The notes below the pieces were generated by a model. The model saw only the letters and a list, made by a program, of their open reading frames with translations. It made no database searches and was not told where the DNA came from. A stretch of 64,000 nt of DNA from Bradyrhizobium algeriense. Lineage in GTDB: Bacteria > Pseudomonadota > Alphaproteobacteria > Rhizobiales > Xanthobacteraceae. Made by a program: the position numbers and the translations under genes. The DNA lies in the NCBI RefSeq assembly GCF_036924595.1, contig NZ_JAZHRV010000001.1, positions 2,976,001 to 3,040,000 of the forward strand, given 5' to 3'. This document shows, in pieces, positions 25,649 through 34,174 of this stretch. Positions within the stretch are counted from its first letter, which is position 1. Every line of letters starts with the position of its first letter.

Positions 25649-25784
25649 GTCTGGTTTCGCCGGCGACCCCTGTGATCTGCTTCGCGAACCAGCATCAACT
25701 TCCCGATACCTGCCAACTCAAGTATGTCAAGGAAACGAGGGTTTCAGGGTCAGGAACTTTTAACGTCATAAAACGTTGACGGTC

Positions 25785-25973
25785 ATGGATTACGAAACCC
25801 ACGAGAAGCTGTCGCCCACGAAGGAAGAGCGCGAGGCAAAGAAAGAGCAGGCCCGCAAGGACGCCGAGAAGGCGCTTATTGCGCGTAAGAAGGCCGACGA
25901 CGCTTTTCGTGCGAACTTCGAGCGGCTCAAGGCAGAGCGGCGTGCCCGTGAAGCTGCCGAAACAAAATCATAG
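25785..25973 (+). CDS. small charged helical protein
   Basis: The 62-residue protein starts MDYETHEKLSPTKEEREAKK and is nearly all Lys, Glu, Arg and Ala, predicted as one long helix or coiled coil (residues 12-60). No obvious ribosome site is present and a TTG lies three codons upstream. The function is unknown. A hairpin terminator follows at 26031. Confidence 0.5.
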   Translation: MDYETHEKLSPTKEEREAKKEQARKDAEKALIARKKADDAFRANFERLKAERRAREAAETKS

Positions 25974-26030
25974 CGCACTTGCTGCGCTCCAGTGATGTCG
26001 TGAAGGGCGGATGTACCCCTCGTGACAGTG

Positions 26031-26060
26031 AAGGCCTCCAGCTTCGGCTCGGAGGTCTTT
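26031..26060. terminator. hairpin between convergent genes
   Basis: AAGGCCTCC pairs with GGAGGTCTT (one G-U pair) around an 11-base loop, followed by a short T run. It lies between the charged helical gene and the convergent Flp pilin gene and may serve both directions. Confidence 0.55.
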
Positions 26061-26085
26061 CGCGTTTGACGGCTTTAGCCGTAGC

Positions 26086-26244
26086 TTAGCGCGTCAGTGC
26101 GGGGATGAGACTCTCGAACAGTTCGACGAGCCTTTGGCCGGTCATTCCGACAGCGGCGATAATGGCCAGGGCGATAAATCCGGCGATGAGGCTGTATTCG
26201 ATTGCGGTGGCGCCGGACTCGTCGCGCAGGAATTTCCCAAACAT
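26086..26244 (-). CDS. Flp/Fap type IVb pilin
   Basis: The 52-residue prepilin begins MFGKFLRDESG followed by ATAIEYSLIAGFIALAIIAA. This is the class IVb pattern: a short leader, cleavage after Gly11, Glu at position 5 of the mature protein, and a hydrophobic assembly helix. Flp pilins build Tad pili for surface attachment, but no tad/cpa secretion genes are nearby, so it would depend on a locus elsewhere. Confidence 0.9.
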   Translation of the reverse strand: MFGKFLRDESGATAIEYSLIAGFIALAIIAAVGMTGQRLVELFESLIPALTR

Positions 26245-26494
26245 ACATTCTCTCTCGAATTTTGACGAATATGGTGTGGCACGCCCAAGTGGCTATCAAG
26301 AGAACCAAAAGCGTAAAATTGCAAATTTTATTGGAGTTGCAGGCCAGAGTTGATTCAATCGCGTTCGATCGCCGCCTTGCTTTTCAGACCAATGTCTTTT
26401 GGCGAGCCCGAGCGCCGCATTACCAGCGTGATCCCTCACACATACGCGATTTGGCCTCTCCGTCCATCGTGGCGCCAACGGAGGAGGATCGACC

Positions 26495-26650
26495 ATGTTT
26501 CTGACCAACGTCCTGCTCATTCTCGCGATGATTTTCTTTTTCGTATTACCGATTACCGATGCCAGGACGGCTCGGATGAAATTGTCCGTGGTAAGCAGCC
26601 TCGGCGTATTGCTGGCGGTATCGGTTGTCGTGCCGCGCCTGTTGCATTAA
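26495..26650 (+). CDS. 51-residue membrane protein
   Basis: The frame from ATG 26495 has a strong GGAGGAGG ribosome site 6-8 bases upstream. It encodes two hydrophobic helices, MFLTNVLLILAMIFFFVLPI and LSVVSSLGVLLAVSVVVP, joined by a basic loop (DARTARMK). It begins 250 bases upstream of the divergent pilin start. The function is unknown. Confidence 0.6.
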   Translation: MFLTNVLLILAMIFFFVLPITDARTARMKLSVVSSLGVLLAVSVVVPRLLH

Positions 26651-26726
26651 CGAAGGGTCTGCCCGCCTCGACGCGCAAAGACCGGCGCCTTTCCGAGGGC
26701 AGGCGGTTGGTGGACGGGGGCTCGGC

Positions 26727-27023
26727 ATGATTCTCGTAACTGGCAGCATTTTGGCGCGCGAGGAGACGTTCGACGACGTGCTCCGCTCGTCTCTCGAACA
26801 TGTCGAGCGCTCCCGGAAGGAGCCGGGCTGCATCTCGCATGACGTGCATGTCGACTGCCAGAACCCGATGCGGCTGTTCTTCTTCGAGCATTGGACTGAT
26901 GAGGCGGCGTTGCGCACGCATTTCGCCGTCGAAGATTCGAAGGTGTTTGTCAGATCGCTCAAGGGCCGGATCGTCGAGACGTCAGGGACGAAGATCTATC
27001 GCGCCGAGGCGATACCGCGATAG
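26727..27023 (+). CDS. ABM-domain putative quinol monooxygenase
   Basis: The 98-residue protein is an antibiotic-biosynthesis-monooxygenase fold (ABM/YgiN type): an initial strand (MILVTGSILAREE), a helix ending SRKEPGCISHDVH, the strand LFFFEHWTDEAALRTHF, and a last helix. Such dimeric ferredoxin-like proteins oxidise quinols or act on small aromatic compounds without cofactor. It follows the 51-residue membrane gene by 76 bases. The substrate is unknown. Confidence 0.8.
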   Translation: MILVTGSILAREETFDDVLRSSLEHVERSRKEPGCISHDVHVDCQNPMRLFFFEHWTDEAALRTHFAVEDSKVFVRSLKGRIVETSGTKIYRAEAIPR

Positions 27024-27035
27024 GAAAGTGCGGCG

Positions 27036-27266
27036 CTAGAGCAGGGGATTGTGCATCCAGTCTTCGGGCCAGAACCTGTTTCCAAGCCAGCCCAACGCCG
27101 CCGCTACGGTGAAGAAGATCAGCGCGGTCGGTATCAGTTCATCGATCGCGAAGGCCTGACCAATGATGGGGCCGAACAGATGTGCGAGCAGTCCTGCCGT
27201 GCCAATGCCGATGCCGAACAGCAGCATTTGCACGGTCCAGAGCACGATGGCGCGAAACAGCATCAT
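27036..27266 (-). CDS. small membrane protein with two helices
   Basis: The 76-residue protein has two hydrophobic segments (about residues 5-30 and 44-63) and an aromatic tail, FWPEDWMHNPLL. It converges on the ABM gene. The two adjacent ATG codons at 27266 and 27263 are equally possible starts. No family is recognised. Confidence 0.6.
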   Translation of the reverse strand: MMLFRAIVLWTVQMLLFGIGIGTAGLLAHLFGPIIGQAFAIDELIPTALIFFTVAAALGWLGNRFWPEDWMHNPLL

Positions 27267-27378
27267 GGCTGAACGCTAGCATCGCGGCAGGCAAGGCGGA
27301 TGTGACCGCCGGCACAGTCATCTCCACATGCGAAGCGTTAGCGTTTGCGCATGCACTTTGCCTTTGGGAGCATTTCAG

Positions 27379-27453
27379 ATGCTGGCATGGATTTTATTGG
27401 TCGTTAGCACGCCGACGATCGTGTCTACGACTTGCTCCGCTTTCCTGGCTTAA
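27379..27453 (+). CDS. possible 24-residue hydrophobic peptide
   Basis: A GGGAG site 8 bases upstream precedes ATG 27379. The frame encodes MLAWILLVVSTPTIVSTTCS and AFLA. It is short enough to occur by chance; I list it because the ribosome site and hydrophobicity agree. Confidence 0.22.
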   Translation: MLAWILLVVSTPTIVSTTCSAFLA

Positions 27454-27589
27454 AGTAAAGGCCGCAATGGATCTGTGTTGGCAGTACTTGCCGAAATCGG
27501 CGGCGCGATGATGCTCGCCGCCGTGCAGGCACAGCGGCTCACATATTAACGTGATGTAGCCCCGCTTCGTCGTGGGCTTCCTGGCTCGG

Positions 27590-27784
27590 TCAGACCTTGA
27601 CGTCCAGCAGGGACGGTTCGTCGGGCGGCACATCTGCAAGGGCCGCTTCCACGGCGGCTGCCTTGGCGTGATAGACGGCCTGAAGATCCTGGTTGATCGT
27701 CGTCGGTGGCGCCTTGGCGTTCTGATCGACAACGAGTTGTATTCTGGCCTGCGTCACTTCAACCGGTATGGGATAAATGACCAT
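27590..27784 (-). CDS. small hypothetical protein
   Basis: The 64-residue protein starts MVIYPIPVEVTQARIQLVVD and ends DVPPDEPSLLDVKV. It is soluble with a central helix, without known domains. AGGAGG lies 8 bases before the ATG at 27784, a strong argument for expression. Function unknown. Confidence 0.6.
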   Translation of the reverse strand: MVIYPIPVEVTQARIQLVVDQNAKAPPTTINQDLQAVYHAKAAAVEAALADVPPDEPSLLDVKV

Positions 27785-28023
27785 GGGATGACCCTCCTGG
27801 GCCAAACCCTGTCAGGCGCCGATTTACGCTTTGTAAAGAGGTTGGGTTAATGGGGCAGCATTTCAGGGATGCTCGGTAAATGGAGGCTTAAGTTTCCCTG
27901 ACCGGCGTCGAAAAAATTTATAGCGTTTTCGAATGAAAGCCTGATCCGGGGGACACGGCGTCAAGCGCACGCGACAAAACGATAACCTGAAGCCCGGCGC
28001 TGTTCAGTCGGGATCGAAATATC

Positions 28024-28170
28024 CTAGTGCATCTGTTCCAGCCGCTCGGCGTAGAGGCGGAATTCCTCGGCCATCTCGATCAGCTTCTTCGAGGCTTCCG
28101 GATCCTTGACGGCTTCGGCCAGCCGCCGGGCTCTGTTGGACTGGTCTCGATAGTGGTCGGCTTGGGTCAT
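28024..28170 (-). CDS. small conserved helical protein
   Basis: The 48-residue protein begins MTQADHYRDQSNRARRLAEA and continues with a charged amphipathic helix to ERLEQMH. It recurs, as far as I recall, throughout Bradyrhizobium. An AAGGTG ribosome site is close to the ATG at 28170. The function is unknown; dimerising coiled coil is likely. Confidence 0.6.
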   Translation of the reverse strand: MTQADHYRDQSNRARRLAEAVKDPEASKKLIEMAEEFRLYAERLEQMH

Positions 28171-28439
28171 CGCAGCACCTTTTTAGATATGTACGGGCTG
28201 CGCTAAAAAGGTTCGACGTCCGGCACGTGACCGGACGTGGCGATGAGAGACAGAAAATCCGCGCGGGATCGATCGGATGGGTGAGGGGACGAAGTGGCGA
28301 GGTAACGATATCTTAACAAGGCAACGGCGCCGGAAAACGCGCCCCCTGTTCGTTCTGCGAGAACAAAAGGAGTCTTGCTCTCAACCGTTCTCAATCCCGC
28401 GATCGGCGCCGGATCGACTGACGCCCGACCGTTCGGCGC

Positions 28440-28544
28440 TCAACGATCCGGCAATTTGTTGCTTGGCGATCGGTGATAGGTCGCGATGGCTATGAAGCCT
28501 GCATAACCGATCACATTGATCAGAATTTCCAACCACACGGGCAT
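28440..28544 (-). CDS. 34-residue membrane protein
   Basis: The frame from ATG 28544 encodes MPVWLEILINVIGYAGFIAI then ATYHRSPSNKLPDR: one helix and a basic tail. A GAAAGG ribosome site is upstream. It is one of several one-helix proteins in this part of the window. Confidence 0.55.
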   Translation of the reverse strand: MPVWLEILINVIGYAGFIAIATYHRSPSNKLPDR

Positions 28545-28815
28545 GACGCACCTTTCCCCACGAATAAACTCCGCAAGGGCCGGGTTAGTTCCGGCGTAAT
28601 CCGATGATCAGACCCGCCCGATCGCATGGCTCGCGATCCCGATCGCGCGGCCGCAGGGCCGTTCGCTCCACAATCAAACCCGCCACATCCGAAGATGCAG
28701 ACAGGGTCTTTCCCGGAATTCTCTTCCAGGAATCCTTTTGGCGAATTTCTCTTGCGGTTCCACGCGACATATTCCGCCGGCGATAACGGCGAAGGAGGAT
28801 TCTACCGGTTTCGCC

Positions 28816-28983
28816 TCAACGCCAGAACGAGGGCCGGCTGGTTCCGTTCAGCGCATTGGCCAGGGTCGCTTCGTAATACTCTTCGCGTTCGCGTTCAAAC
28901 TTCTGCTGGGTTTCCCTGAAGCACGCGACGCGCGCTTCGATTTCGGCGCGGTCGCGCGCGAGTCTTTCTTCCTTCTCCGTCAT
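28816..28983 (-). CDS. small charged protein
   Basis: The 55-residue protein begins MTEKEERLARDRAEIEARVA and is a charged helix ending in NGTSRPSFWR. It looks like a coiled-coil rhizobial protein of unknown function. A weak GGATGG ribosome site precedes the ATG at 28983. Confidence 0.55.
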   Translation of the reverse strand: MTEKEERLARDRAEIEARVACFRETQQKFEREREEYYEATLANALNGTSRPSFWR

Positions 28984-29180
28984 CGCCCATCCGTGTCTTG
29001 TTTGATTCTTTGATTCGCGCCCCGCCATTATTGGCGCGCGCGAATGGGGCGTGAATGCGGAAGCGAGGCTGCGGCATTGTGATCGCCCGTCGTTGCGAAG
29101 CGAAGGCAGTGGATAAGCTGTGACGTATTCTTGTCGCTCACGCGAGTTCCCGTTAGCGAAAGACGAAACGGGAGGTTCCA

Positions 29181-29417
29181 TTGGCAAAGATCGATCTGGA
29201 TTCACTGAGCATCGAAGAACTCGCTGGTCTGCGCGAGAACGCGACAGACAAGCTGTTCGAGAAAGTCGCTTCACGTCGCGCCGAGCTCGAAGCCGAACTG
29301 GATAAGCTCGCCCAATACGGCAAGCCGGTGAAGAAGACGGAAAGTGCACCCGCGCCCAAGGCGAAGAAGACCGAAGAAGCCAAACAGCCGAAGGAACCGG
29401 TCGCTAAAGCAGCATGA
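29181..29417 (+). CDS. H-NS-like oligomerisation-domain protein
   Basis: The 78-residue protein begins MAKIDLDSLSIEELAGLREN and continues with a coiled coil (KLFEKVASRRAELEAELDKL), the pattern of the N-terminal dimerisation part of rhizobial H-NS/MucR-unrelated nucleoid proteins. The C-terminal TWxGxGxxPxW DNA-binding motif is missing and replaced by an Ala/Lys/Pro tail like histone H1. It may still bind DNA by charge or poison full-length H-NS by heterodimerising. The start is TTG 29181 with GGGAGG 5-6 bases upstream. A full-length family member lies at 62747. Confidence 0.6.
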   Translation: MAKIDLDSLSIEELAGLRENATDKLFEKVASRRAELEAELDKLAQYGKPVKKTESAPAPKAKKTEEAKQPKEPVAKAA

Positions 29418-29447
29418 TGAGGGCCGCCTGATACGCGCGCCGCCCAT

Positions 29448-29471
29448 AAGGCGGCCTGATAAGGCCGCCTT
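29448..29471 (+). terminator. hairpin after the H-NS-like gene
   Basis: AAGGCGGCCT and AGGCCGCCTT form a perfect 10-bp stem around GATA, 30 bases after the stop. There is no U tract, so termination is plausible but not certain. Confidence 0.45.
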
Positions 29472-29567
29472 GACGATGCGCATGCTGCCGGGCAGGGCGC
29501 ATCGATCTGGCAATCCGAGCGGCCGTGCTATAGTCCGCGCGGCCCAACAGTTTCGGAAATATCAGCG

Positions 29568-30329
29568 GTGATCGCCAAGGATTTGCGCAGCGGCGTCGAG
29601 CAGCTCGGCAACATGATCGCCGAAGCGGCGTGTATCGTTCCCTTTACCGGAGCCGGCATTTCCACCGAATGCGGCATTCCGGATTTCCGCTCACCCGGCG
29701 GCCTGTGGACCCGTAACCGCCCGATCGCGTTCGACGAATTCGTTTCCAGCACTGAGGCGCGGGCCGAGGCCTGGCGGCGGCGCTTTGCGATGGAAGAGAC
29801 CTTTGCGGCGGCCCGGCCCGGCCGCGGGCATCGCGCGCTGGCCTCGCTCTACAAGGCCGGCAAGACGCCGGCGATCATCACCCAGAACATCGACAATTTG
29901 CATCAGGCGTCGGGCTTCAAGTCGGACGACGTGGTCGAACTGCACGGCAATACCACTTATGCCCGCTGCATCGGCTGCGGGCATGCCTATGATCTTCCTT
30001 GGGTAAAGGCGCGTTTCGAAGAAACCGGCAGCGCGCCTGACTGCACCATCTGCGACGAGCCGGTGAAGACCGCGACGATCTCGTTCGGACAGTCGATGCC
30101 GGAAGACGCGATGCGTCGCGCTACCGAACTGGCCCGGCAATGCGACCTGTTTCTGGCGATCGGATCATCGCTAGTCGTTTGGCCCGCCGCAGGTTTTCCG
30201 CTGATGGCCAGGAATTGCGGTGCGAAGCTGGTCATCATCAACAATGAGCCGACAGAACAAGACGATGTCGCCGATCTGGTGATCCGTTTCGACATCGGGG
30301 AAACGCTCGGACCGTTTGTAGGCAATTGA
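29568..30329 (+). CDS. Sir2 family NAD-dependent protein deacylase
   Basis: The 253-residue sirtuin removes acyl groups from lysines using NAD. Motifs are in order: FTGAGISTECGIPDFRSP (NAD binding), TQNIDNLHQ, ELHGNTTYARC with the catalytic His, two CxxC zinc pairs (CIGC and CTIC), and the GSSLVVWPA segment. It starts at GTG 29568; a ribosome site is not obvious. A CobB-type housekeeping role is likely, but acyl preference cannot be read with confidence because the loop that would carry Tyr-x2-Arg reads WRRR. Confidence 0.92.
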   Translation: MIAKDLRSGVEQLGNMIAEAACIVPFTGAGISTECGIPDFRSPGGLWTRNRPIAFDEFVSSTEARAEAWRRRFAMEETFAAARPGRGHRALASLYKAGKTPAIITQNIDNLHQASGFKSDDVVELHGNTTYARCIGCGHAYDLPWVKARFEETGSAPDCTICDEPVKTATISFGQSMPEDAMRRATELARQCDLFLAIGSSLVVWPAAGFPLMARNCGAKLVIINNEPTEQDDVADLVIRFDIGETLGPFVGN

Positions 30330-30527
30330 TCGCCAACTGATTCGCAGTTGTGCAAGCCTGTTCATAGCCCCCGCAATTTTGTTTTTTTTAGCTATGCGCA
30401 GCAATGGGGAGTGTTATCTTTTGATTCGAGAGATTCGCGCTGCGTTACCATGATGGTCATGGTAGGGCGCGTGTTCCGGTCCGCGACGGCGACAGTGGAC
30501 CGATTTTGAAGTGTGAGGTCCGGGGTC

Positions 30528-31193
30528 ATGGGGTCGGACGAATTTGGGTCCAAGAAGCTCGGGGGGCCGCCGTCAGGCGGGACAGGGCAAAACAGACTTG
30601 GACCAGGTGAATACACAACCGGAACGCAACGCGATCCGGCGGTGGATGCGTTATCGGGGCTCGGTGATGCCGCAGCCAACCTTGTCGAAATATCCGGCGT
30701 CATCAAATGGTTCGACGCTTCCAAAGGTTACGGCTTCATCGTGCCGGACAATGGCTGGCCCGATGTGCTGCTGCATGTCACCGTGCTCAGGCGCGATGGC
30801 TATCAGACCGCCTATGAAGGCGCGCGGCTGGTAGTGGAGTGTGTGCAGCGCGCCAAGGGCTATCAGGCGTTCCGAATCGTCTCGATGGACGAATCGACCG
30901 CGATCCATCCGGCGCAAATGCTTCCGCCCCGGACCCATGTCAGCGTCACGCCGACCAGCGGGTTGGAGCGGGCCCAGGTCAAGTGGTTCAACAGGCTGCG
31001 TGGTTTCGGCTTCCTGACCTGCGGCGAGGGTACGCCCGACATTTTTGTCCACATGGAAACGCTGCGCCGTTTCGGCATGACCGAGCTGCGTCCTGGCCAG
31101 TATGTGCTCGTGCGCTTTGGGCCTGGCTCCAAGGGCATGATGGCGGCCGAGATCCATCCGGAGACCGGCCCGTCGGCGCTGTCCTCGCACTAA
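30528..31193 (+). CDS. double cold-shock-domain protein
   Basis: The 221-residue protein has two cold-shock domains, each with RNP motifs: KWFDASKGYGFIVPD and DVLLHV in the first (about residues 57-120), VKWFNRLRGFGFLT and DIFVHME in the second (about 148-212). The N-terminal 50 residues are disordered and Gly-rich. These alphaproteobacterial tandem CSD proteins bind single-stranded nucleic acid. The ATG at 30528 is chosen over a GTG five codons upstream. No partner gene is adjacent. Confidence 0.9.
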   Translation: MGSDEFGSKKLGGPPSGGTGQNRLGPGEYTTGTQRDPAVDALSGLGDAAANLVEISGVIKWFDASKGYGFIVPDNGWPDVLLHVTVLRRDGYQTAYEGARLVVECVQRAKGYQAFRIVSMDESTAIHPAQMLPPRTHVSVTPTSGLERAQVKWFNRLRGFGFLTCGEGTPDIFVHMETLRRFGMTELRPGQYVLVRFGPGSKGMMAAEIHPETGPSALSSH

Positions 31194-31308
31194 TGCTGCC
31201 GCGCTGCTGACGCAAACGTGAGCCGGACGCCGCGCACCCGCGCGGCGGCCTCTGGCATTTGCCGCAATCGTCGGGTTAGGGTTCCCCGGCAATTCCCAGA
31301 TATCCGGC

Positions 31309-31818
31309 ATGAGTGCATTGATGAATTTCGCTTTGATGGTTGCGCGGCTTCGGATCGGCGGCCGCCTGATGATGTTGCTGGCTGCCGTGTCCGCCGTTGT
31401 TGTTACCCTGTGCATCAATCCTGCCGCGCGGGCCGCGAGCATTCAGCCGCTCGAGATCGCCACCAAGTCGGGCGTGCGCGTGTTCTCAGTCGAGATGGCG
31501 ACGACGGAGGAGGAGAAGACCCAGGGGCTGATGTACCGGAAGGAACTGCCTGACGGCAAAGGCATGCTGTTCGATTTCTCGCCGGAGCAGCAGATCTCGA
31601 TGTGGATGAAGAACACCTACATCTCGCTCGACATGATCTTCATCCGCGCCGACGGCCGCATCCTGCGCATCGCCGAAAATACCGAGCCGCTCTCCACCAG
31701 GATCATCTCCTCAGGCGGTCTCGCCAAGGGCGTGCTGGAAGTGATCGCCGGCACGGCGCAAAAATATGGAATTCAGCCCGGCGACCGGGTGGCGCACCCG
31801 CTCTTCAGCAAGCGCTGA
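31309..31818 (+). CDS. DUF192 family exported protein
   Basis: The 169-residue protein has a long signal sequence (hydrophobic stretch about residues 20-43, ending ARA) and a DUF192 domain: EMATTEEEKTQGLMYRKELP, MLFDFSPEQQISMWMKNTYI and RILRIAENTEPLS. DUF192 proteins are small periplasmic beta proteins of unknown function. The gene is 89 bases upstream of tRNA-Pro. Short direct repeats of CTTGCAGATCG follow the stop. Confidence 0.85.
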   Translation: MSALMNFALMVARLRIGGRLMMLLAAVSAVVVTLCINPAARAASIQPLEIATKSGVRVFSVEMATTEEEKTQGLMYRKELPDGKGMLFDFSPEQQISMWMKNTYISLDMIFIRADGRILRIAENTEPLSTRIISSGGLAKGVLEVIAGTAQKYGIQPGDRVAHPLFSKR

Positions 31819-31906
31819 GCCTTTCAGATCGGCCTTGCAGATCGTCTTGCAGATCGCCTTGATGGCCGGGGTTTAAGCGTGTATCGACGCATTTCCCAAT
31901 ACAGAT

Positions 31907-31983
31907 CGGGGTATAGCGCAGCCTGGTAGCGCGGCAGTTTTGGGTACTGCAGGTCGTTGGTTCGAATCCAGCTGCCCCGACCA
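31907..31983 (+). tRNA. tRNA-Pro (TGG)
   Basis: The cloverleaf is complete: acceptor CGGGG/CCCCG, D arm with AGCGCAGCCTGGTAGCGC, anticodon stem GCAGT/ACTGC with loop TTTGGGT (anticodon TGG), GTTCGAATC T loop, discriminator A, and encoded CCA (31981-31983). Confidence 0.97.
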
Positions 31984-32063
31984 ATAAAATCAATGACTTG
32001 CTGCGTGTTTTTCGATTTGAATCTTCCCAGCGGTCCCAGTTGGGAAGGGGCAGGGGAATACTT

Positions 32064-32660
32064 GTGACGGGCAGGAAGACAGCCATTCTGGCGCGGCAGG
32101 CTCTTTTGCTGGGGCTGGCGTTTTGTTTGGCCATGACAGTCCTGACTGTCCTGGGCCAGACGGCCGCGGCCAATCCGGCGCAGCTGATTTCTGACTTTCG
32201 GCTAAAGCACGGGGAGAAGCGCGTCACCCTGGATGCTGCTCTCACACGGATTGCACACGATCAAGCCCAGGCGATGGCCGCAAAGGACCAACTGGATCAC
32301 GATGTCCTCGGCCGGTTCAATTCGCGTGTCGACCCGGCGGGCGCCGGCCGGGCCGCCGAGAACATTGCGTATGGCTATGACAGTTTTCCCAAAACCCTCG
32401 ACCAGTGGATCAATTCGTCAGGTCACCGAAAAAACCTGCTGCTGCCCGGCGCCACGCGCGTCGGTGTAGCCAGCGTGAAAAGCGCGAAGACCGGTCGTAT
32501 GTATTGGGCCATGGTGATTGCTGGCGACTATGAGCGTCCCAAGAAACCGAAGAGTTCACCCAAGAGTTCGCCGAAGGATTCAAAGCAGGCAACCGCTGCC
32601 AGACCTAAATCGCGCGCAGCTGAGGCCTGCCGACTGAAGATTCTCAGCATCTGCTTTTAG
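32064..32660 (+). CDS. CAP (SCP/PR1) domain secreted protein
   Basis: The 198-residue protein has a signal or anchor helix (about residues 10-35) and a CAP domain (about 38-155): RIAHDQAQAMAAKDQLDHD, RAAENIAYGYDSF and INSSGHRKNLLLPGATRVGV carry the conserved His and Glu residues of the CAP cavity. A basic Ser/Lys/Pro tail ends in CRLKILSICF. The role of bacterial CAP proteins is poorly known. GTG 32064 is chosen from AGGGGA 6 bases upstream. It sits just downstream of tRNA-Pro. Confidence 0.85.
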   Translation: MTGRKTAILARQALLLGLAFCLAMTVLTVLGQTAAANPAQLISDFRLKHGEKRVTLDAALTRIAHDQAQAMAAKDQLDHDVLGRFNSRVDPAGAGRAAENIAYGYDSFPKTLDQWINSSGHRKNLLLPGATRVGVASVKSAKTGRMYWAMVIAGDYERPKKPKSSPKSSPKDSKQATAARPKSRAAEACRLKILSICF

Positions 32661-32732
32661 GGGAAGTTGCAACTTGTAGCTTGCAAGCTCGTTCCTGTTA
32701 TGTTCTTCTTGGTCATTCCTCGGAGGTGACCA

Positions 32733-32957
32733 ATGGATGTCGAGAAGCAACGGGAAATAATTCGGCTCTGGAATCGCATGCGCCAGGTCGAAGGTCCGGT
32801 CGCGGAGGAAATCCGTATCCAGATTCTTGAATGCTTTGCACAGCGCGAGCCGTCGAGTGCGCGGATGAGCGATCGCCGGGAGGTGTTGAGCCGCGTCAGG
32901 GTTCCGACCGGCAAGGTGCATCGCATCGGCGAGCGCGGCAACAACGCAACGCTTTGA
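32733..32957 (+). CDS. small hypothetical protein
   Basis: The 74-residue protein starts MDVEKQREIIRLWNRMRQVE and is helical and charged in the first 50 residues. A GGAGG ribosome site 6-7 bases upstream supports the ATG. It follows the CAP gene by 72 bases. No family recognised. Confidence 0.55.
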   Translation: MDVEKQREIIRLWNRMRQVEGPVAEEIRIQILECFAQREPSSARMSDRREVLSRVRVPTGKVHRIGERGNNATL

Positions 32958-33081
32958 CGGCTTCGCACCTCGACGCGGTTGATTCGGCGGTCGTCAAGAT
33001 TGACTGAATCGACGTGCGATGCATGCTGCACGCATGTTGTCGCGTGTGCGCAATCATTTTCAAGGTGCGAAGTTCGCCCGC

Positions 33082-33324
33082 ATGAGCAGCGGGACATATT
33101 GCATCATCCGCGACCTCGGGCTGGTCAAGGGCGGCAAGGGGATGCGGCACCACGAGGTGCTCGTCACCTTCAGTCCCAAAGCGTTCCTGCGCTCGATCGG
33201 GCGCCTGAGCGGTGATCTGGTGCGTGCAGGGAAGCGGCGATCGCTTTGGCTCCAACGTGAGCCGCAGCGCTTCCGGACCGATGTTCCACCATCCGCCGTG
33301 CCGGAAAGCGCCTCCCAGCCTTAG
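33082..33324 (+). CDS. doubtful hypothetical protein
   Basis: The frame from ATG 33082 encodes 80 residues beginning MSSGTYCIIRDLGLVKGGKG. It is basic, without signal, membrane segment or domain. There is no good ribosome site, and the frame extends upstream to another ATG at 33019. It could equally be a decayed gene, since the opposite strand is also open here. Confidence 0.3.
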   Translation: MSSGTYCIIRDLGLVKGGKGMRHHEVLVTFSPKAFLRSIGRLSGDLVRAGKRRSLWLQREPQRFRTDVPPSAVPESASQP

Positions 33325-33406
33325 AGCGCCTCCAGCCTTAGTGCCGCGCGGGGCGTTTCGCGCGAGGCGCGCCAATGGCATCCGCTCGAAGGATAAGGCG
33401 CATCGA

Positions 33407-34174
33407 TTAGCGCTGCGAGGCCTGCCATGCCAACAGACGATGCTCGGCGAGCGACATCGCCACCGACGTCACGTAACCGGTGACGCCCAGCAGGATCACA
33501 CCGGCGAACAGGTCGGCCGAGCGGAACGCGCGGGCCGAGAGCAGCACCCAGTGGCCGAGCCCGTCGAGGCCGGCCAGGATTTCGCAGACCACCGAGAGAA
33601 TCAGCGCCACTGTCAGGCTGAGGCGCATGCCGGCGAGAATGTCGGGGCTGGCGGAAGGCAACGCAATTTTGAAGATCACGGCGAGCCGCGACATCTGCAG
33701 CGACCGCGCCACCTCGTAGAGCCGGGGCTCGACCGCGGCAAACCCGTGGATGGTCGCCAGCATGATCGGCCAGATCGCGCCGAAGGCGATCACGAACAGC
33801 GCCATCGCCTGCGTCAATCCGAGCATGGCGATCGCAACCGGAATGATCGCCGAGACCGGCAGCGGCCGCAAAAACTCCAGCGAGGGCGCGACATAGATCC
33901 GCATCGTGCGCGACGATCCGATGATCGCGCCGATCGCGATGCCGGCGATGGAGGCGGCGAGCCAGCCATAGGCCATGTGTTCGAGGGTGCCGGCGAGCTT
34001 GCTCCAGAGATCGCCTGTGGAAAATCCGCGCACCAGCGAGGCCCAGGCCCGGTCCGGCCCCGGCAGGAACACCGGCGACACCAGTTTCAAATTGGCGATC
34101 AATTGCCAGAGCGCGATGAAGCCGGCCGCGACCGCAAAGCTCGCCACGCGCCACAAGATGACAGTCCGGTTCAT
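33407..34174 (-). CDS. ABC transporter permease (SsuC/TauC type)
   Basis: The 255-residue inner membrane protein has about six helices and the EAA-type loop: YEVARSLQMSRLAVIFKIAL then PSASPDILAGMRLS. This is the permease type of nitrate, sulfonate, taurine and aromatic-precursor importers (NMT1 group). Its ATG overlaps the stop of the other permease gene. It is the last gene of the five-gene leftward operon (37376 to 33407). Confidence 0.88.
   Translation of the reverse strand: MNRTVILWRVASFAVAAGFIALWQLIANLKLVSPVFLPGPDRAWASLVRGFSTGDLWSKLAGTLEHMAYGWLAASIAGIAIGAIIGSSRTMRIYVAPSLEFLRPLPVSAIIPVAIAMLGLTQAMALFVIAFGAIWPIMLATIHGFAAVEPRLYEVARSLQMSRLAVIFKIALPSASPDILAGMRLSLTVALILSVVCEILAGLDGLGHWVLLSARAFRSADLFAGVILLGVTGYVTSVAMSLAEHRLLAWQASQR

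Noticed and set aside
28585..28770. Minus-strand frame of 61 codons with a GLIIGLRRN end
   Set aside because: It has no ribosome site and both strands are open; I could not decide that either is coding.
32896..33381. Minus-strand frame of 161 codons after the CAP gene region
   Set aside because: It is Arg/Ala/Cys-rich without domains and antisense to two short plus-strand frames, one of which has a good ribosome site.
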